From assembly GCA_036556965.1 (NCBI GenBank), contig DATBIO010000273.1:1-13531 (forward strand): a DNA stretch of 13,531 nt. The letters are read 5' to 3'. This DNA is from DATBIO01 sp036556965 (GTDB taxonomy: Bacteria > Acidobacteriota > Vicinamibacteria > Fen-336). The notes under the pieces are model-generated. The model ran no database searches. It was not told where the DNA came from and saw only the letters and a list, made by a program, of their open reading frames with translations. Positions 7,053 through 13,256 of this stretch are shown piece by piece; the stretch's first letter is position 1, and every line of letters begins with the position of its first letter. A program made the position numbers and the translations under genes.

Positions 7053-8008
7053 GCCGGCGCCGGCGTCGTGGCCACCCGCTCGCGCCAGTGGTCGAGGAGG
7101 TCGCGCACGGTCGTGGCGAGGGGGATGGCGGGCTCCCAGCCCGTGAGGGCGCGCAGGCGGCCCGGGTCGCCGACCACCGCCGGCACGTCGGAAGGGCGCA
7201 GGCGCGCGGGGTCCACGCGCACCTCGACGGGCACCCGCGCCAGCCGCAGGAGCGCGTCGAGGAGGTCGCCCAGGCGCAGGCCGTGGCCGCTGCAGACGTT
7301 GTAGACGGCGCCCGCCTCCCCCGCCTCCAGGAGCAGCCCGTAGGCCCGCACCACGTCGCGTACGTCGGTGAAGTCGCGGACGGCCTCGAGGTTCCCCACC
7401 GCGAGCACGGGCGGACGGCGCCCGGCCTCGATCTCCGCGATCTGGCGGGCGAACGAGCTCTCCGCGAAGCCCTCGCCCCGCCGCGGCCCGGTGTGGTGGA
7501 AGGTGCGCGTGCGCACCGCGGCCACCCGTCCCGTGAGCGCGTACTGCAGGGCCAGGTGGCTCTGCGCGATCTTGCTCACGGCGTAAGGCGTGAGCGGGCG
7601 CAGGGGCGCGTCCTCGCGCAGGGGGAGGCGGGCGGGATCGACCTGCCCGTATTCCTCGGCGCTGCCCACCACGAGCACGCGCGGGGCCAGGCCCTGGCCG
7701 CAGACGGCCTCGAGCAGGTTGAGGAGCCCGAGCACGTTCGTGCCCAGGGTGCCCGCGGGGTCCTCCAGCGAGCGCCGGGGGCTGGACTGCGCGGCCAGGT
7801 GGAGGATGCGGTCGGGCCGGGCGCGGGCCACGGCCGCGGACACGGCCGGGGCGTCCATGAGGTCGGCACGGAGGACCTCGATGCCCAGCGCGCGCGCCCG
7901 GTTGCCCGGCCGGCTGTCGAGGCCCACCACCTCGGCGTTCCGGGCGCGGAAGAAGTCCACGGCGTGTCCGCCCACGAAGCCCGAGACGCCGGTGATGAGG
8001 ACGCGCAT
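7049..8008 (-). CDS. GDP-6-deoxy-4-keto-D-mannose reductase-like (RMD family)
   Basis: Extended SDR of the GDP-mannose 4,6-dehydratase/RMD group, 319 residues. It would reduce the 4-keto group of GDP-6-deoxy-4-keto-D-mannose, giving GDP-D-rhamnose or a related 6-deoxyhexose for LPS or glycan. Landmarks are GVSGFVG (7-13), LAAQSSP (71-77), catalytic Ser116, Tyr142 and Lys146 in LTPYAVSK (139-146), then FHHTGPRRGEGF, AVGNLEAVRDFTDVRDVVRAY and LRPSDVPAVVGD in the C-terminal half, all characteristic of RMD proteins. The start is placed at the ATG at 8008, just before the first beta strand and six bases after GGAG; the upstream in-frame codons look non-native. No gmd (GDP-mannose dehydratase) is present here, so the substrate must come from elsewhere, or the enzyme acts on another 4-keto sugar such as the product of the adjacent RfbB. 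Confidence 0.85.
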   Translation of the reverse strand: MRVLITGVSGFVGGHAVDFFRARNAEVVGLDSRPGNRARALGIEVLRADLMDAPAVSAAVARARPDRILHLAAQSSPRRSLEDPAGTLGTNVLGLLNLLEAVCGQGLAPRVLVVGSAEEYGQVDPARLPLREDAPLRPLTPYAVSKIAQSHLALQYALTGRVAAVRTRTFHHTGPRRGEGFAESSFARQIAEIEAGRRPPVLAVGNLEAVRDFTDVRDVVRAYGLLLEAGEAGAVYNVCSGHGLRLGDLLDALLRLARVPVEVRVDPARLRPSDVPAVVGDPGRLRALTGWEPAIPLATTVRDLLDHWRERVATTPAPA

Positions 8009-8043
8009 TCCCTGCTCCGGCCGTCCCTCGCGGCCGCCCCCGC

Positions 8044-9054
8044 TCAGCCCCGGTAGTGCCGCTGGTAGTGCTCGGCGAAGGCGGGGTTCGCCTCCTTCAG
8101 CGGCCGCCACCAGCCCGGGTGCTCCCGGTACCACTCCACCGTCCCCGCGAGGCCCGGGGCGAAGTCCACCTCGGGACGCCAGCCGAGCCCCCGCAGCTTC
8201 GTGCAGTCGAGGCTGTAGCGGCGGTCGTGGCCCGGCCGGTCGGCCACGGGGCGGATGAGGCTCTCCGGTTTCCCGAGCAGGCCGAGGATGCGGCGCGTCA
8301 GCTCGATGTTGGGCACCTCGTTGCCGCCCCCGACGTTGTAGGTCTCGCCCGGCCGCCCCTCCGTGAGGAGCAGGTCCACCGCGCGGCAGTGGTCGTCCAC
8401 GTGCAGCCAGTCGCGCACGTTGAGGCCGTCCCCGTACAGGGGCACCGGGATGTCGTCGATGGCATGGGTGACGAAGAGCGGGATGACCTTCTCCGGGAAC
8501 TGGTAGGGACCGTAGTTGTTGGAGGCGCGGGTCACGATGACGGGCAGGCCGTAGGTGGCCCAGTAGGAGTAGGCCAGGCGGTCGCCCCCCGCCTTGCTCG
8601 CGGAGTAGGGGTTGCGGGGCATGAGGGCATCGGTCTCCCGGGACGACCCCTGCTCCACGCTCCCGTACACCTCGTCCGTCGAGATCTGCACGAAGAGCTT
8701 CAGGGCGGGCGAGCGGCGCGCCTCCTCCAGGAGGACGAACGTCCCGTACACGTCGGTCTGGATGAAGCCGCCCGCCTCGTAGAGCGACCGGTCCACGTGC
8801 GTCTCCGCCGCGAAGTTCACCACGTAGGCGCAGCCGGGGAGGACCTCCGCCACCGCCCCCGCGTCCGCGATGTCGCCCTGGACGAAGCGGAAGCCGGGGC
8901 GGCCCTCCAGGTCGGCCAGGTTCTCGCGGCGCCCGGCGTAGGTGAGCTTGTCCAGGACGACGATCTCCCAGTCCGGGTGCGCGCGCGCGACGTGGCGCGC
9001 GAAGTTGGAGCCGATGAAGCCGGCCCCCCCGGTGACGAGGATGCGGGTGGCCAT
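8044..9054 (-). CDS. rfbB: dTDP-glucose 4,6-dehydratase
   Basis: Converts dTDP-D-glucose to dTDP-4-keto-6-deoxy-D-glucose, the entry to dTDP-rhamnose and many other deoxysugars of LPS and glycans. The 336-residue product has GGAGFIG (9-15), LDKLTYAG (34-41), the family acid pair in ISTDEVYGS (T126, D127, E128), catalytic Tyr150 and Lys154 (NPYSASKAGGD), then NNYGPYQFPEKVIP, GDGLNVRDWLHVDDHC and a family-typical end with DRPGHDRRYSLD. The ATG overlaps the lptD stop by one base (TGATG), so translation is probably coupled; no clear Shine-Dalgarno is visible. rfbA, rfbC and rfbD are absent from the window. The 35-base gap to the rmd-like gene is the only non-overlapping junction in the operon. 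Confidence 0.95.
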   Translation of the reverse strand: MATRILVTGGAGFIGSNFARHVARAHPDWEIVVLDKLTYAGRRENLADLEGRPGFRFVQGDIADAGAVAEVLPGCAYVVNFAAETHVDRSLYEAGGFIQTDVYGTFVLLEEARRSPALKLFVQISTDEVYGSVEQGSSRETDALMPRNPYSASKAGGDRLAYSYWATYGLPVIVTRASNNYGPYQFPEKVIPLFVTHAIDDIPVPLYGDGLNVRDWLHVDDHCRAVDLLLTEGRPGETYNVGGGNEVPNIELTRRILGLLGKPESLIRPVADRPGHDRRYSLDCTKLRGLGWRPEVDFAPGLAGTVEWYREHPGWWRPLKEANPAFAEHYQRHYRG

Positions 9055-11492
9055 CAGCGCCCGAGCAGGGCGTCCTGGCCCATGAAGTTGCCGATGGAGC
9101 CCAGGTTGGCCAGCTCGATGGCGAAACGCAGCTGCAGGTCGTCCTCCCTCACCCCGAAGTCGGAGCGGATGGCCTCGGCCAGGAAGCCGCAGCACTGGAT
9201 GTCGTAGCGCACACGGCCGCTGACCTGGCGCAGCGTCTTGGCGAGGATGTCGTAGTCGGCCGAGCCCTCCAGGGCCAGCCGGTTGGGCAGCGCCTTGAAG
9301 CGCGCCGAGCCGCGGAGGGTATCACGAGTCCGCACGCGGTTCTCCGGCCGCAAGGCCACCCGGCTGGCCCGCGACCAGTTGCCGGTGAAGCCCGCGCGCG
9401 GGTAGTCCACGTTGGCGTTGACGCTCATGCTGCGGAGCTGGTTGAAGTTGATGTCGTACTCCAGGTGGAAGGAGGACGCGATGCGCGGGGTGGGGCGGAA
9501 GTCCAGGCGGGAGAGCAGCGGCGAGTTGTGGTCGGGCACGCCGCCGGGGCCGTAGGCGCTGCTGGAGAAGTTGGGGTCGAACTCGGAGGCGCGGATCTGC
9601 ACGTAGTAGGTCTGGGCCAGGCGCCAGGTCAGGAACTCGTAGGGCTCGAGCTTGCCCGAGCCTCCCTTGCGCTTGGCGTAGAAGCGCTGGACGAGGGCGT
9701 AGGACAGCTGGTTGGTGCCCAGGACCTGGTCGTGGCCGTCGTACTTGGGGATGAAGAAGAAGTCGTCCACCGCCGAGCGGTAGGTCCAGGTGAACTCGGG
9801 GCCGATCACGTGCTTGAAGCGCTCGGAGTAGAAGTTGCCGGGGGCGTTGAAGACGCGCGAGAAGGTGGGGCCGCGCACCTCCATGCGGCCCTCCAGGTAG
9901 CGCCGGTCCAGGGGGTCGCCCACGGGCACGTCGTCCACCAGGCTCGCTCCCCAGCGCGTGAAGCGCAGCGCCACCTCCGGCGACACCTGCAGGAAGGCCT
10001 TGGAGAACGGCCGCGACACGCGCGGGTAGACGTCCAGGCGTCCGTAGCCGTCCACGCGGTCCTGGTTCCCCAGCATCAGGTTCTCCGCCGCCGCCTCGTA
10101 GGCGAGCACGATGCCCGTGCGCCTCTCCTTGGTGGGAGTGAGGTTGACGCGGAATGTCGGCAGGTGGCGGTTCACCCGCTTGTTCACCACGTCGCCCTGG
10201 GGAAAGAAGGTCTCCATGGAGTCGGCGAACAGCCGCACGTTGTGGCGGGCGATGGTGCGCTGCAGGTTCAGCGACGCGCTCCGCGTGCGGCGCAGGGCCA
10301 GGTCCAGCGAGTCCTGGATGAACTCCTGGAAGAGGAGGTCGCTCGAGGCGGCCACGTTGACCTTGGCCACCACCTTCCCGGGCAGGTTCTGGGTGGCCGC
10401 CCAGTTGAGGTCGTACTCCCGCTGCCCGGAGGGCTCCACCCGGAAGAGGTAGCTGCGGAAGGTCCCCGCCGAGGGGGACCGGAGCGCGTAACGGAACTCG
10501 TGGCCGAAGCCCTGCCCGAAGTCCGTGTAGTGGTCCACGTAGAACGTCTGGTCGAAGCTGCGCCCCATGGCCCAGAAGAAGCCGGTGCCCACGTTGAAGC
10601 CGCGCGCCTCCGAGTACCCGAAGTGGGGGAAGAGGATGCCGGTGGACCGCTGGTCCTCCTGGATGGGGTAGGCGAAGATCGGGATGTAGAGCGCGGGCAC
10701 CTGCTTCACCTTGAACAGCACGTTCTTGGCCACGATGCGGTCGTCCACCTTGAGGGTGGCGGAGGAGGCGGAGAAGCTCCAGCGCGGCGTGGGCTGCGCG
10801 CAGGAGGTGAACTTGCCCCCCTCGATGCGGTAGGTCTGCGCGTCCTTGCGGTGGACCTTGCGCGCCTCCACGAACACCCCCGGCGAGATGAAGCCGATCA
10901 CGTTCTCGAAGACGCCCGCGGTGGAGGACAGGTCCATGGTCAGCTTGTCCCCCGCCAGCCGCTCCTCGCCGCGCAGGAACACCACGTTCCCCTCCGCCAC
11001 GATCTCGCTGTAGGTGCCGCCCTTCTCCCGCGTGCGCGCGAACATCTCGAGGGTGTCGGCCTGGATGCGCGAGTCGCCGAAGCGCAGGTCCACGAAGCCG
11101 GCGGCGCGGGAGTGGCTCTTGCTGAGCTGCTCCTGGCTCCCCGCGCTCAGGCAGGGCTCCTCCACCGTGCAGGGCGGGGGCTTCTCCTCCTCCGCGGGCG
11201 GCGCGGGCGGGGCGGTCGGCTCCGGGGAGGGAGACGCGGACGGCGAAGGAGAAGGCTGCCCGGCGTCGGGCGAGGGTGAGGCGTCGGGCGAGGGTGAGGC
11301 GTCGGGCGAGGGCGAGGCGTCGGGCGAGGGCGAGGGGACGGGAGCGTCCGCGGGCGCCGGGCTGGCGGGGGCCTCGACCGCGGGCGCCAGCGGCGCGTCC
11401 GGAGAAGGCGAGGGCGCGGGAGACGGCTCCTGCGCGCGCAGCGGCGCCGCGCACAGCAGCGCCAGGACGAAACAGGCCAGCCCGCGCCTCAG
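9054..11492 (-). CDS. lptD: LPS-assembly protein LptD with Pro/Ser-rich linker and CTG start
   Basis: Outer-membrane beta-barrel that, with LptE, inserts LPS into the outer leaflet. From CTG 11492 it has 812 residues: signal peptide MRRGLACFVLALLCAAPLRA with likely cleavage after residue 20, a Pro/Ser/Asp/Ala-rich linker (21-107), an OstA/LptA-like jellyroll (about 130-240) with EIVAEGNVVFLRGEERL, and the barrel. The segment ALYIPIFAYPIQEDQRSTGILFP is a family landmark. Cysteines at 108, 114, 231 and the adjacent pair 767-768 recall E. coli LptD, where an N-terminal Cys and Cys173 bond to the C-terminal CC pair. No in-frame ATG, GTG or TTG lies in or just before the signal peptide; the CTG overlaps the fabI stop as CTGA. 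The first later candidate, GTG at residue 110, would lose the signal peptide. Confidence 0.93.
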   Translation of the reverse strand: MRRGLACFVLALLCAAPLRAQEPSPAPSPSPDAPLAPAVEAPASPAPADAPVPSPSPDASPSPDASPSPDASPSPDAGQPSPSPSASPSPEPTAPPAPPAEEEKPPPCTVEEPCLSAGSQEQLSKSHSRAAGFVDLRFGDSRIQADTLEMFARTREKGGTYSEIVAEGNVVFLRGEERLAGDKLTMDLSSTAGVFENVIGFISPGVFVEARKVHRKDAQTYRIEGGKFTSCAQPTPRWSFSASSATLKVDDRIVAKNVLFKVKQVPALYIPIFAYPIQEDQRSTGILFPHFGYSEARGFNVGTGFFWAMGRSFDQTFYVDHYTDFGQGFGHEFRYALRSPSAGTFRSYLFRVEPSGQREYDLNWAATQNLPGKVVAKVNVAASSDLLFQEFIQDSLDLALRRTRSASLNLQRTIARHNVRLFADSMETFFPQGDVVNKRVNRHLPTFRVNLTPTKERRTGIVLAYEAAAENLMLGNQDRVDGYGRLDVYPRVSRPFSKAFLQVSPEVALRFTRWGASLVDDVPVGDPLDRRYLEGRMEVRGPTFSRVFNAPGNFYSERFKHVIGPEFTWTYRSAVDDFFFIPKYDGHDQVLGTNQLSYALVQRFYAKRKGGSGKLEPYEFLTWRLAQTYYVQIRASEFDPNFSSSAYGPGGVPDHNSPLLSRLDFRPTPRIASSFHLEYDINFNQLRSMSVNANVDYPRAGFTGNWSRASRVALRPENRVRTRDTLRGSARFKALPNRLALEGSADYDILAKTLRQVSGRVRYDIQCCGFLAEAIRSDFGVREDDLQLRFAIELANLGSIGNFMGQDALLGR
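11263..11334 (-). repeat. Four tandem 18-bp repeats in the LptD linker
   Basis: Four head-to-tail copies of an 18-base unit (+ strand GCGTCGGGCGAGGGTGAG, the last two copies with C for T at one position) encode four PSPDAS-like hexapeptides in the LptD linker. Because the unit is a multiple of three, copy-number change would alter linker length without a frameshift. Shorter imperfect PSPSP runs flank it on both sides. Confidence 0.9.
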
Positions 11493-12262
11493 AGCTCGGT
11501 CATCCCCATCACGTGGAACCCCCCGTCCACGTGGATCACCTCTCCCGTCACCCCGCGGCCCAGCCGCGAGAGGAGGAAGAGGGCGGCGTCGCCCACCTCG
11601 TCCTGCTCCGTGTTCTTGCGCAGGGGAGCGTGCGTGCGGTGGTACTCGAGCATCTTGGACAGGCCGTGCACGCCCGCCGCGGCCAGCGTCTTGATGGGGC
11701 CGGCGGAGATGGCGTTCACGCGGATGCCCCTGGGCCCGAGGTCGTTGGCCAGGTAGCGCACCGACATCTCGAGGGCGGCCTTGGCCACCCCCATCACGTT
11801 GTAGTGCGGCACCACGCGCTCCCCGCCCAGGTAGCTGAGCGTCACGATGCTGCCCCCTTCCGCCATGAGCGGCGCCATCCGCCGCACCACCGCGGTGAGG
11901 GAGTAGGAGGAGACATCCTGCGCGATGCGGTAGCCCTCGCGCGAGGTGTCGAGGAAGGCGCCGTCCAGCTCCTCGCGCAGGGCGTAGGCCACGGAGTGCA
12001 CCACGAAGTCCAGGCCCCCCCACTCCCGCTGCAGCGACTCCGCCAGCGCGTCCAGGTCCTCGTCGCGGGAGACGTCGCAGGGCAGGATGAGGGGGCTCGC
12101 GAGGGCGGCGGACAGCTCGCGGACGTTCTCCTCCAGCCGCTCCCCCTGGAAGGTCAGGGCCAGCCGGGCACCCTCGCGCGTGGCCGCCTGCGCGATCCCC
12201 CAGGCGATCGAGCGCTTGTTGGCCACGCCCAGGATGAGGCCCTTCTTCCCCTCGAGGAGCAT
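11489..12262 (-). CDS. fabI: Enoyl-[acyl-carrier-protein] reductase (NADH)
   Basis: Catalyses the last reduction of each fatty-acid elongation cycle, trans-2-enoyl-ACP to acyl-ACP, in the cytoplasm. The 257 residues match FabI length. Key features: GVANKRSIAWG at 12-22 (divergent FabI Rossmann motif), catalytic Tyr144 (SYLGGE), Tyr154 and Lys161 (YNVMGVAK), equivalent to E. coli Tyr146, Tyr156 and Lys163, then AISAGPIKTLAA (184-195), the substrate-binding loop region that triclosan-type inhibitors order. The ATG follows a Shine-Dalgarno GGAGG by seven bases, the best ribosome site of the operon. It is the first gene of the - strand operon, so fatty-acid supply and LPS assembly are transcribed together; its stop overlaps the lptD start. 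Confidence 0.96.
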   Translation of the reverse strand: MLLEGKKGLILGVANKRSIAWGIAQAATREGARLALTFQGERLEENVRELSAALASPLILPCDVSRDEDLDALAESLQREWGGLDFVVHSVAYALREELDGAFLDTSREGYRIAQDVSSYSLTAVVRRMAPLMAEGGSIVTLSYLGGERVVPHYNVMGVAKAALEMSVRYLANDLGPRGIRVNAISAGPIKTLAAAGVHGLSKMLEYHRTHAPLRKNTEQDEVGDAALFLLSRLGRGVTGEVIHVDGGFHVMGMTEL

Positions 12263-12283
12263 GCGCGAACCTCCAGGTTTCCG

Positions 12284-12289
12284 AGTCTA
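12284..12289 (-). promoter_or_regulatory. Possible -10 box of the fabI operon promoter
   Basis: Read on the - strand, TAGACT fits the TAnnnT pattern and lies 21 bases before the fabI ATG, which would give a short leader that still contains GGAGG. No TTG-type -35 hexamer occurs 16-18 bases further upstream, so the call is weak. Confidence 0.25.
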
Positions 12290-12332
12290 GCACCGGGCCT
12301 CGTTTGGCCCGGATGCCGCGCGGAGGACCGAG

Positions 12333-12349
12333 CCGCGATACGATCGCGG
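12333..12349 (+). promoter_or_regulatory. Inverted repeat over a -10-like box in the divergent intergenic region
   Basis: CCGCGAT-ACG-ATCGCGG is a perfect 7-bp inverted repeat with a three-base centre. It contains TACGAT (12339-12344), which would serve as the -10 box of the DinB-like gene, 22 bases before its ATG. A repressor bound here would block that promoter and lie about 70 bases upstream of fabI. No regulator gene is adjacent, and no good -35 box is visible, so operator function is inference. Confidence 0.4.
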
Positions 12350-12366
12350 GTCTTGGAGGGATGGCC

Positions 12367-12879
12367 ATGAGCGGAGTGGGCGACGTCGCGCAGCAGGTGG
12401 CGCGCATGATCCAGGAGTCGCTGCCGCGCCTCCAGGCCGTGGGCGAGGACGAGAGCGGGCAGCCGTGGACGGCCGAGAAGTGGTCGCGCCGGCAGGTGCT
12501 GGGCCACCTCATCGACTCCGCCTTCAACAACTACCACCGCGTGATCCGCGCCCAGTCCGGGGGCGAGCTCGTCTTCCCCGACTACGAGCAGGCGCACTGG
12601 GTCTCCGCGGGCGGCTACCAGGCGCGCAAGTGGGCGGCCCTGGTCGGGCTCTGGGCCCAGATGAACATGCAGCTCGCCCACGCCATCGCCGGGATCGCCG
12701 AGGACCGCCTGGCCACCACCTGCCGCATCGGCGCGGACGGGCCGCAGACGCTGGAGTTCATCGTGCGCGACTACCCCAAGCACATGCAGCACCACCTGCG
12801 GCAGATCCTGGATCCAAGCGGCGCGGAGGGGAAGGCATGGCCGTCCTTCGCCGCGGGCGAGAAGGACCAGCCGGCCTGA
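12367..12879 (+). CDS. DinB-like four-helix metal-binding protein
   Basis: A 170-residue DinB/DfsB-superfamily protein. These are four-helix bundles with a divalent-metal site formed by three histidines; several members are thiol-dependent S-transferases or act in stress and detoxification, others are uncharacterised. Visible ligands are His47 (VLGHLID), with His57 or His77 nearby, and the C-terminal helix motif His139-x3-His143 (YPKHMQHHLRQI). The ATG at 12367 is chosen over ATG 12361 because GGAGGG at 12355-12360 is then six bases upstream. It is divergent from fabI with a 104-base spacer, and is followed by a 116-base gap before a toxin-antitoxin pair, so it is probably monocistronic. The specific substrate is unknown; no dinB gene symbol is given because this is a family likeness, not orthology to E. 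coli DNA polymerase IV. Confidence 0.8.
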   Translation: MSGVGDVAQQVARMIQESLPRLQAVGEDESGQPWTAEKWSRRQVLGHLIDSAFNNYHRVIRAQSGGELVFPDYEQAHWVSAGGYQARKWAALVGLWAQMNMQLAHAIAGIAEDRLATTCRIGADGPQTLEFIVRDYPKHMQHHLRQILDPSGAEGKAWPSFAAGEKDQPA

Positions 12880-12928
12880 GCCCTCAGCCCGAGCGGGGCC
12901 AGCGGAGAAAACGACCTCGATCGTTGGA

Positions 12929-12992
12929 GCTCGCCCACCCGCTCAAAGCCTCGAACGGCGAGCAGAGGCGCCAAAATACATCGAAGGCGAGC
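12929..12992 (+). promoter_or_regulatory. Three GGCGAGC heptamers in the toxin-antitoxin leader
   Basis: The 116-base gap before the antitoxin holds GCTCGCC at 12929-12935 (inverted copy) and GGCGAGC at 12957-12963 and 12986-12992. The last two are part of longer near-copies, TCGAACGGCGAGC and TCGAAGGCGAGC. Starts are spaced 28 and 29 bases, and the last copy overlaps the presumed ribosome site (GAAGG at 12983-12987). This is the arrangement expected of an autoregulatory operator, but binding is inferred. The stretch also contains a relatively AT-rich AAAATACAT at 12973-12981. Confidence 0.4.
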
Positions 12993-12995
12993 GCT

Positions 12996-13256
12996 ATGAG
13001 CAGCGTCAAGATCGAGATCGAGGAGCCCCTGGCCGCCCTCCTGCACCAGACCAACCAGCCGGTGCAGCAGGCGGGGCGGGAGATGATCGTGCTCGAGCTC
13101 TACCGCCGCGGGACCATCTCCAGCGGCAAGGCCGCCGGGCTGCTCGGCATGGAGCGCGTGGACTTCATCAAGCACGCTTCCCGGCTCGGCATCCCCTGTA
13201 TCGACATGGCCGAAGAGGAGTGGGCAGCTGAGAAGGCGGCCAGCGAGTCGCTTTGA
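12996..13256 (+). CDS. UPF0175 family antitoxin
   Basis: An 86-residue protein of the UPF0175 family, commonly found beside DUF3368 PIN-domain proteins and regarded as their antitoxin. Recognisable features are the strand-like start VKIEIEEPLAALL, REMIVLELYRRGTISSGKAAGLLGM (residues about 28-52 as landmarks), a winged-helix or ribbon-helix-like DNA-binding segment, and the ending LGIPCIDMAEEEW. The ATG follows GAAGG by eight bases. The stop TGA overlaps the proposed toxin start in a TTGA, so translation is coupled. By family logic it would bind and neutralise the toxin and repress its own promoter, where repeated heptamers are seen. Confidence 0.85.
   Translation: MSSVKIEIEEPLAALLHQTNQPVQQAGREMIVLELYRRGTISSGKAAGLLGMERVDFIKHASRLGIPCIDMAEEEWAAEKAASESL

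Noticed and set aside
5265..7304. Long + strand open frame (679 codons) spanning several - strand genes
   Set aside because: Covers the complement of the kinase fusion and SDR genes, changes composition along its length, and shows no recognisable domain.
8019..8035. Small hairpin GGCCG/CGGCC in the rfbB-rmd gap
   Set aside because: Only 5 bp of stem with a 7-base loop and no T-run; too common at this GC content to call a terminator or attenuator.
8009..8134. In-frame extension of the rmd-like gene to 361 residues
   Set aside because: It would overlap the end of rfbB; the Rossmann strand and GGAG-spaced ATG at 8008 are better.
9465..11279. Long + strand open frame (604 codons) opposite lptD
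   Set aside because: Lies antisense to a clear LptD, encodes low-complexity Val/Gly/Arg/His-rich sequence with no family pattern, and is expected from strong third-position G/C bias.
11493..12530. Upstream extension of lptD to 1158 residues
   Set aside because: It reads through fabI in another frame and gives Arg/Gly/Pro-rich sequence; the signal peptide right after CTG 11492 marks the real start.
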